This document shows positions 7,434 to 11,403 of a stretch of DNA of 11,403 bases, one piece after another. Source of the stretch: Bacillota bacterium (lineage in GTDB: Bacteria; Bacillota; Dethiobacteria; DTU022); assembly GCA_012510325.1 (NCBI GenBank), contig JAAZIG010000310.1:1-11403 (forward strand). The letters are read 5' to 3'. The first letter of the stretch is position 1; every line of letters starts with the position of its first letter. The notes below the pieces were generated by a model. The model was not told the DNA's origin. It was given only the letters and a program-made list of their open reading frames with translations, and ran no database searches. The position numbers and the translations under genes are program-made.

Positions 7434-8528
7434 CTACTCCACCCTGAAGCGGGAGACAAGCTTAACCCAGTATCCGCCGGCATAGTTGCCGGCAATGAGG
7501 CGCAAACCGCCGTCCTCTTCAAGGAGAACCATCAGCGTATCGGCCATAACCTCGTCCAGGGCAAATTCCACCTCGTAGCCATCGGTGGCGATAACCTTCA
7601 CCACACTCGCTCCGGGCAGGGGTGCGGCCTCCCTGAGAATCTCCTTTACGGGGATGCCGGTATATTCCTGGGGCGGCACGTGGGTGACCTCGCCCTTCAG
7701 CTCAGCTGTGATCGTCGTCTCCAGATCGGCAAACCGGGCCAGGGAAAAGGAAAGCTCCCGCTCCACCTCCCCCTCGACGCGGCACTGGGGTCCGCCCCAG
7801 GGCGGTTCGAAGATAACGGCAAAATAGTAGATCGCCCCCGCTGAAAAGGCGACAATGAGAACAAAGACGACGATAATCTTGACCCAGGCCGGCTTGCCGG
7901 ACCGCCCCCTTTCTGCCACCCAACCGGCCTCTGCTTCTGCTGCCTCCCGGCCAGATTTCAGGCGCAGCAGCCCCGCTTCGGCAATGAGATCGAGCACCCC
8001 GGAACCGAAAAGACCCGCCAGAAGACAACCCGAAACGAGAGCCAGCCCGCAGACAAAGAGAATATAACCCAGGGGCGCCCCCGAAAAGTAGAGCAGCTGA
8101 AAGACGACTACGTTGGAGACCGCCGCAAGCCCTCCGGCAACAGCGTAAACCAGCGGACCGTGGCGCCGCATCAGCAGGATCACCAGATCGACCACAATCC
8201 CCTGGACCAGGGAGACGAGGACAATGGCGATCCCATGGGTGCTCCCCGTCAGGAGCTCCACAACCCCTTTCAACAAACCGGCGATGGCGGCCGCCCCCGG
8301 ACGCCGGACCAGACCCGCCGCCAGGATAATCCAGAAAACATGGAGCCCGGAGACAAACTGGCCGGCGCCGAAGGGAACCCCGAAGATGCGATTGAGCAGA
8401 TTGCCCAGATAGCCGACGTAGGTGCTCAAAACCCCGCCGATGCCGCTCAGAACCGCCATGACCAGCAGATCGCGGTTGGCAAAATAAGTTCTCTGGCGAA
8501 CCTTACCGGGGTTTGCCTTTGTTGACAA
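7434..8528 (-). CDS. YkoE-type ECF S component fused to an extracytoplasmic SUOX-like domain
   Basis: From the TTG at 8528 this protein has 364 residues (numbered from there). About 1-185 is a multi-spanning membrane domain. Motifs such as RRPGAA followed by a helix with E and G, then a VQG...D segment, match my recollection of the YkoE family, the S component of the ykoEDC system linked to thiamine precursors. A basic, charged stretch (about 190-214) is followed by one more helix (about 215-232). The last 125 residues form a soluble domain containing YTGIPVKEIL, ATDGYEVEF and a closing YWVKLVSRFRVE, the SUOX-like pattern. Where sulfite oxidases carry the molybdenum-ligand cysteine it appears to read AELKGE, so a metal site is unlikely. 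Six S-component helices plus one would put this domain outside the cell. YkoE proteins usually lack such a tail, so it may present or gate ligand. Substrate unknown. A GTG at 8582 could add 18 residues. Confidence 0.82.
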   Translation of the reverse strand: MSTKANPGKVRQRTYFANRDLLVMAVLSGIGGVLSTYVGYLGNLLNRIFGVPFGAGQFVSGLHVFWIILAAGLVRRPGAAAIAGLLKGVVELLTGSTHGIAIVLVSLVQGIVVDLVILLMRRHGPLVYAVAGGLAAVSNVVVFQLLYFSGAPLGYILFVCGLALVSGCLLAGLFGSGVLDLIAEAGLLRLKSGREAAEAEAGWVAERGRSGKPAWVKIIVVFVLIVAFSAGAIYYFAVIFEPPWGGPQCRVEGEVERELSFSLARFADLETTITAELKGEVTHVPPQEYTGIPVKEILREAAPLPGASVVKVIATDGYEVEFALDEVMADTLMVLLEEDGGLRLIAGNYAGGYWVKLVSRFRVE

Positions 8529-8546
8529 ACCGGCCACCTCCCCCCT
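8526..8546 (-). promoter_or_regulatory. RBS deciding a TTG start for the S-component fusion
   Basis: The minus strand reads AGGGGGGAGG at 8546-8537, 8 nt, then TTG at 8528. The upstream in-frame GTG at 8582, just past the phosphoesterase stop, has no purine-rich site at usable spacing. The shorter product also removes 18 residues that do not resemble the start of an S component. Confidence 0.65.
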
Positions 8547-8585
8547 GATCGGGTTCACTGTTACCAGTGTAAGACGCGGCACATA

Positions 8586-10163
8586 TCATTTGGCAACAAC
8601 CTCCAGCCTGATCACCGTTTTAACCCAGCGGGCTCCGGCCGACTCGTAGATGTTCCAGCCCTGCCCCTCAGCCGAAGTCAGGGCACAATCCTCGTTGTCG
8701 TAAACCCCGTCCTCCGGAAAGAAGGCGATGCGGTAGCCCTCCGCCCATTCCGGAAGCGTCATCCCCTCGTACTCCACCGCCAGGGCCATCTGCCCCTGGC
8801 GTTCCTCCCAACCGCAGCTCTCGGGATAAACATTTTCGTAGGCATAGGCCTGGGCATAACCGTCCAGGGCATGGACCATGAGAATATCGCCGGGCTTCAT
8901 CCCCCCGGCCTCCTCCAGAAGCACGCTCACCGGCACGCCCCGGTAGAACCCCTGACCGCGGTAATTCTCCAGACGGTTCTGAAATTCCAGCTCCTGCTCC
9001 AGAACAGCCAGCTCCGCCAGCTCCGCCGCTGTAAACACAAGATCGCCGGAAGGTCCGGTCACCGCAAGATCCCCCGAGCGGGAGGGCGCCTCAACCTTAA
9101 CCGGCTCCACTTGCAGCTCCCCCGCCTCCAAACGGCAGAGAGCAAAATGATGGTAGCCGCCCTCGGTGGCGGAGGCATAGAGAGCCGCGCCACCGCCTCC
9201 GCTGACAATATGGTGCACCCCCGAAAAGACGCGGTGGTGGAACATGTGGATATGTCCTGAAAAAACAGCCTGCACCTTTCTCGAGGGCTCTGAAATCAGC
9301 TCCACAAAAGCCCGCGCCTCCTCCGGATCGAGGAAAGCATGATCCTTCTCCCGGGGATCGAGGGGAGGCACATGGAGAAACAGAAAGGTCGGCAGAGCTC
9401 CGGTCAGCTCCTCCTCCAGCCGGGAAAGCTGCTCCCTGCTATAGCCCATTCGGGAGCTGTCGGTAAAGAGAAAGCGGAAACCGCCGTAGTCAAAGCGATA
9501 CTCCGCCGGAGCGAGATAGCTACAGTAATGTTCGGCCCCTTCACCCCGCACATCATGATTGCCCATCACCGGGTAATAGGGGCACTCAAGCGCCGCCATC
9601 GTCTCCATAAATTCACGGTACTCCTCCTCGGTGCCTGAAGCCACCAGATCGCCCAGACAGATTACAAAATCAACTTTTGCCAAATTGATCTCTTCAATTA
9701 TTTTTTCCAGCACATCGTTGCGGCCCTGACTGTCCCCGAAGACAGCGAAGAAAGGGGGCTCGCCAGCCTCTTTCCCTTGCGGACTCAACCGAAAGCGCTG
9801 CCGCCCGTCCCCCTCCACGGTCACAACGAGGGACAGGGGCAATTCTGATGAAACCGTATATGCTGCCGCCTCCCCCTCCTCGGGGATGACCTCCACTGCG
9901 GTGGAAGCGGTGATATTTTCCAGCACCACTTTCACCTCGCCGCCCCCCTCTTGTTCCCAGCTGAGCAGAAACTCCGGATCCGGTCTGTACGCCCGCAGCC
10001 GGATCTCACTGTCCAGCGAAGGGATCACCAGCGCTCCGTCGGCGCTCACCTCCACCGGCCCTTCCGCCGGAGCACAGGAGAACAAGCTCAAAGCCAGTGC
10101 TGACACCACAACAAGCGCTGCCCTCAGCAACAGACGACCGCTTCCTCTGTTCAAGACAAACAT
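8586..10163 (-). CDS. Lipoprotein with calcineurin-like metallophosphoesterase domain and C-terminal SUOX-like domain
   Basis: This 525-residue protein begins with a lipoprotein signal (hydrophobic 11-29, lipobox LFSC, Cys30), so it should be tethered on the outer face of the membrane. Residues 31-130 are beta-rich and unassigned. Residues 137-345 are a calcineurin-like phosphoesterase (PF00149 family) with GDSQG 143-147, GD 171-172, GNHD 201-204, His264 and GHIH 303-306. The first motif has Gln where many members have His, as also seen in active relatives; the other metal ligands are present. Residues 370-525 repeat the SUOX-like pattern: YRGVPVSVLLEEAG, ALDGYAQAY, and a closing ARWVKTVIRLEV. 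Start is ATG with a G-rich site just upstream. It is first in the operon, ahead of the ECF genes. It may remove a phosphate from a ligand before uptake. The true substrate is unknown. Confidence 0.88.
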   Translation of the reverse strand: MFVLNRGSGRLLLRAALVVVSALALSLFSCAPAEGPVEVSADGALVIPSLDSEIRLRAYRPDPEFLLSWEQEGGGEVKVVLENITASTAVEVIPEEGEAAAYTVSSELPLSLVVTVEGDGRQRFRLSPQGKEAGEPPFFAVFGDSQGRNDVLEKIIEEINLAKVDFVICLGDLVASGTEEEYREFMETMAALECPYYPVMGNHDVRGEGAEHYCSYLAPAEYRFDYGGFRFLFTDSSRMGYSREQLSRLEEELTGALPTFLFLHVPPLDPREKDHAFLDPEEARAFVELISEPSRKVQAVFSGHIHMFHHRVFSGVHHIVSGGGGAALYASATEGGYHHFALCRLEAGELQVEPVKVEAPSRSGDLAVTGPSGDLVFTAAELAELAVLEQELEFQNRLENYRGQGFYRGVPVSVLLEEAGGMKPGDILMVHALDGYAQAYAYENVYPESCGWEERQGQMALAVEYEGMTLPEWAEGYRIAFFPEDGVYDNEDCALTSAEGQGWNIYESAGARWVKTVIRLEVVAK

Positions 10164-10281
10164 TGACCAACCCCCCGCTTCTCAATCTTAAGGCTGCACC
10201 AACCCCGAAGCCGCCGCCATAAATCGCATCGTTTACTTCTATTCTTCCGGATAAAACAGCACAGAGCCGCTTCAAACAATC

Positions 10282-10311
10282 AAAAACCCGGCTCCCTTTC
10301 AAAGAGCCAGG
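10282..10311 (-). terminator. Intrinsic terminator in the leader of the phosphoesterase-ECF operon
   Basis: The minus strand reads CCTGGCTCTTT, then AAAGGGAGCCGGG, then five T residues (10286-10282): a GC-rich hairpin with a T-tract. It lies about 120 bp before the lipoprotein start, so it can act as an attenuator. On the plus strand the same hairpin is followed by no T-run, which assigns it to the minus strand. Confidence 0.7.
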
Positions 10312-10431
10312 CTGTGGAATCTCGCATGCAGTCCGTGGGAACCGCATGACCTCCTTTCCACAGGGGAGGCGGGGGTTTCTACCAAGCCCAGCCGTCTCCC
10401 CACCCGGCTTTCAGAGCTTGCCGCTGGGCTT
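10282..10431 (-). ncRNA. Structured leader RNA, candidate riboswitch (molybdenum-cofactor class suspected)
   Basis: On the minus strand, upstream of the phosphoesterase lipoprotein, a perfect 9-bp helix AAGCCCAGC/GCTGGGCTT (10431-10423 with 10392-10384) is followed by CCTCC/GGAGG (10369-10365 with 10354-10350). The loop of that second hairpin, CTGTGGAA (10363-10356), is exactly complementary to TTCCACAG (10319-10312), directly before an intrinsic terminator (10311-10282). Pairing of that loop with the downstream strand would make a pseudoknot or a competing fold, the kind of layout used by transcription-attenuating riboswitches. The stretch GGAAAGGAGGTCATGCGGTT resembles my memory of the Moco riboswitch core and would fit the SUOX-like domains downstream, but I cannot confirm the class. 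It does not have the conserved cores of the TPP or cobalamin classes. Confidence 0.5.
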
Positions 10432-10709
10432 CCTGGAGAAGTATGCAAATTGCACCAGCACACTGCTACAATATTCCTTTTTCATTACAAAGAATTGGCC
10501 ATCGCAATGAAAAGTTCCTGCCTGATGAAGGATAAACCCGGAGCCCGCAGCCAAGTCCGCCATTCCCTGCAGCGCTGCTTATCCTTTGAAGATATCAGTT
10601 TGTTTATCCCAGCTCTCACAAGCCCCTGCCAAATATGAGTCCCGCGCCGGTTCTGCACCGCTGGGAAGCAGCAGCGTTTCCCGCTTGCAGTACGAGCACA
10701 GCGCCGGCT

Positions 10710-10752
10710 CAGCAGATCGTCGTTGACTAGAACGGTGGCAAACGATCTGCTG
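10710..10752. repeat. Perfect 11-bp inverted repeat with 21-nt loop
   Basis: CAGCAGATCGT at 10710-10720 is the exact reverse complement of ACGATCTGCTG at 10742-10752. No T-run follows on either strand, so it is not a terminator. It may be a helix of a plus-strand leader RNA for the S-component gene, a protein-binding site, or the remnant of a small mobile element. Confidence 0.6.
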
Positions 10753-10870
10753 CAGTATAGCCAACAGTGCACCACAGTTTCGTCAGATCGAAGGGTGCAA
10801 ATGCATATCACTGCTGTAGTTTCTGTTCGTCCGGATGGAAATATATCCGGGGCTATTTTCAGATTTAGCA

Positions 10871-10908
10871 CTTCATCGAGTTTTGTCCGGGATAAAAAGT
10901 CGATGAAG
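10871..10908. repeat. 9-bp inverted repeat extended by inner T/A pairing
   Basis: CTTCATCGA (10871-10879) is the exact reverse complement of TCGATGAAG (10900-10908). Inside it, TTTT (10881-10884) can pair with AAAA (within 10894-10898), so almost the whole 38-bp element could fold into one long hairpin. It ends about 80 bp before the plus-strand S-component start. Confidence 0.6.
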
Positions 10909-10973
10909 GGATCGGGCATTCCGTGTAGAACTAAAAGAAAGATTGTTCTCTTTTCTCAACATTTGTTCAAAAA

Positions 10974-10989
10974 GGAGGCACTTCTGTTG
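10974..10989 (+). promoter_or_regulatory. RBS deciding a TTG start for the plus-strand S component
   Basis: A run of A residues followed by GGAGG (10974-10978), then 8 nt, then TTG at 10987. No in-frame ATG is available until after the first predicted membrane helix, so TTG is the best start. Confidence 0.75.
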
Positions 10990-11403
10990 AGGCTAACAAC
11001 CCGCAAGATCGTTATTTCCGGTATTCTGGGTGGTGTCGCCATCTTAATGGGCTATATCCCCTTTCTCGGTTTTATTCCCGTCCCCACCCTGGCAGGGAGT
11101 GTGACAATTATGCATATCCCGGCCATCCTAGGAGGGATTCTCGAGGGCCCCGTCGTCGGTTTTCTCATCGGCTTAATTTTTGGGGTCATCAGCTTTTTAA
11201 GAGCGGACAACCCCATGTTTGTCGATCCCCTGGTGGCAATTCTGCCGCGGCTTTTTATCGGCGTTTTCGCCTATTTCGCCTACGCGGCAACCCGAAAAAT
11301 TCACCGGGTCTTTGCCGTCGCTTTGGGCGGCGCCATCGGCAGCGCCACCAACACCGTCCTGGTTCTGGGGATGGCTGTTCTGAGGGGTTATCTGCCTCTT
11401 GCC
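10987..11403 (+). CDS. ECF transporter S component (PF12822-like), C-terminus outside window
   Basis: The frame is open from the TTG at 10987 to the right edge: 139 residues, 3'-partial. It is a hydrophobic multi-spanning protein. Residues 42-76 contain MHIPAILGG, GPVVGFLIGLIFG and SFLR, the loop-helix pattern of vitamin-binding S components such as the folate, riboflavin and pantothenate families. A PRLFIG motif near 87-92 and a following helix also fit. Full-length members are about 170-200 residues, so most of the core is visible. It is transcribed away from the phosphoesterase-ECF operon. It could share the neighbouring ATPase and T subunits or serve a set outside the window. The motifs do not fix the ligand; the family call is firm. 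Confidence 0.85.
   Translation, partial: MRLTTRKIVISGILGGVAILMGYIPFLGFIPVPTLAGSVTIMHIPAILGGILEGPVVGFLIGLIFGVISFLRADNPMFVDPLVAILPRLFIGVFAYFAYAATRKIHRVFAVALGGAIGSATNTVLVLGMAVLRGYLPLA

Larger units (their letters stand above)
10432..10986. other. Divergent spacer with several inverted repeats, no assignable gene
   Basis: Between the minus-strand leader and the plus-strand S component I see no recognisable gene. A minus-strand frame of 144 codons (10919-10485) is open but is unlike any family I know and has a Cys/Arg-rich composition with no clear ribosome site. Four inverted repeats stand out: 10710-10720 with 10742-10752 (11 bp), TGCACC/GGTGCA (10768-10773 with 10794-10799), CCGGAT/ATCCGG (10831-10836 with 10845-10850), and CTTCATCGA/TCGATGAAG (10871-10879 with 10900-10908). 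Promoters for both flanking genes must lie here or close by, but I found no well-spaced -35/-10 pair. Confidence 0.5.

Noticed and set aside
10384..10431. A cobalamin riboswitch, because GCCGGGTGGGGAGAC resembles a B12 box.
   Set aside because: The similarity is short, lies at the 5' end rather than the 3' end of the element, and the other conserved parts are missing.
10164..10450. A thiamine-pyrophosphate riboswitch, expected because YkoEDC systems are often thiamine-controlled.
   Set aside because: The conserved CTGAGA and ACCTGATCTGG-type cores are not present in the leader.
10485..10919. A 144-codon open frame on the minus strand in the divergent spacer, with a 61-codon frame overlapping it that contains a C-x-x-C pair.
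   Set aside because: No ribosome-binding site, no recognisable family, odd Cys/Arg-rich composition, and it runs across several inverted repeats. It could be a decayed gene, but I cannot support it.

Overview
The window looks like a chromosomal stretch from a Gram-positive, probably Clostridia-like bacterium (Bacillota). The evidence is strong AGGAGG-type ribosome-binding sites with exact 8-nt spacing, frequent TTG/GTG starts, a lipoprotein with a lipobox cysteine, a very long secreted repeat protein, and group-II ECF transporter genes in the order of Bacillus ykoEDC. No finer taxonomic call is justified.

Layout. Nearly everything is on the minus strand, reading right to left. (i) 10431-10282: a folded leader ending in an intrinsic terminator, a candidate riboswitch. 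(ii) 10163-8586: a lipoprotein with a calcineurin-like phosphoesterase domain and a C-terminal domain like the C-terminal half of the sulfite-oxidase molybdopterin-binding fold (called 'SUOX-like' below). (iii) 8528-7434: a YkoE-type ECF substrate-binding membrane protein with an extra C-terminal membrane helix and another SUOX-like domain. (iv) 7421-5799: a double ABC ATPase (YkoD type). (v) 5684-4821: the ECF T component (YkoC type). (vi) a gene-free stretch of about 670 bp with a possible terminator, a candidate promoter and a long leader. (vii) 4147 to the left edge: the first 1,380 or so residues of a secreted protein made of at least eight tandem SUOX-like units, the last two nearly identical at DNA level. 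On the plus strand, after a divergent 823-bp spacer rich in inverted repeats, a second ECF S component starts at 10987 and runs off the right edge.

How the genes may work together. The same extracytoplasmic domain occurs in the giant surface protein, the membrane lipoprotein and the S component of the transporter. These three would put it at successive layers of the envelope, next to the complete S, A and T parts of one ECF importer and near a second S component. My inference is a surface capture, hydrolysis and uptake pathway for a small cofactor-like molecule. It could be a pterin or molybdopterin derivative given the fold, or a thiamine-pathway compound given the YkoEDC relationship, but the sequence does not settle the ligand. 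Domain assignments were made by reading translated sequence; no database search was possible.
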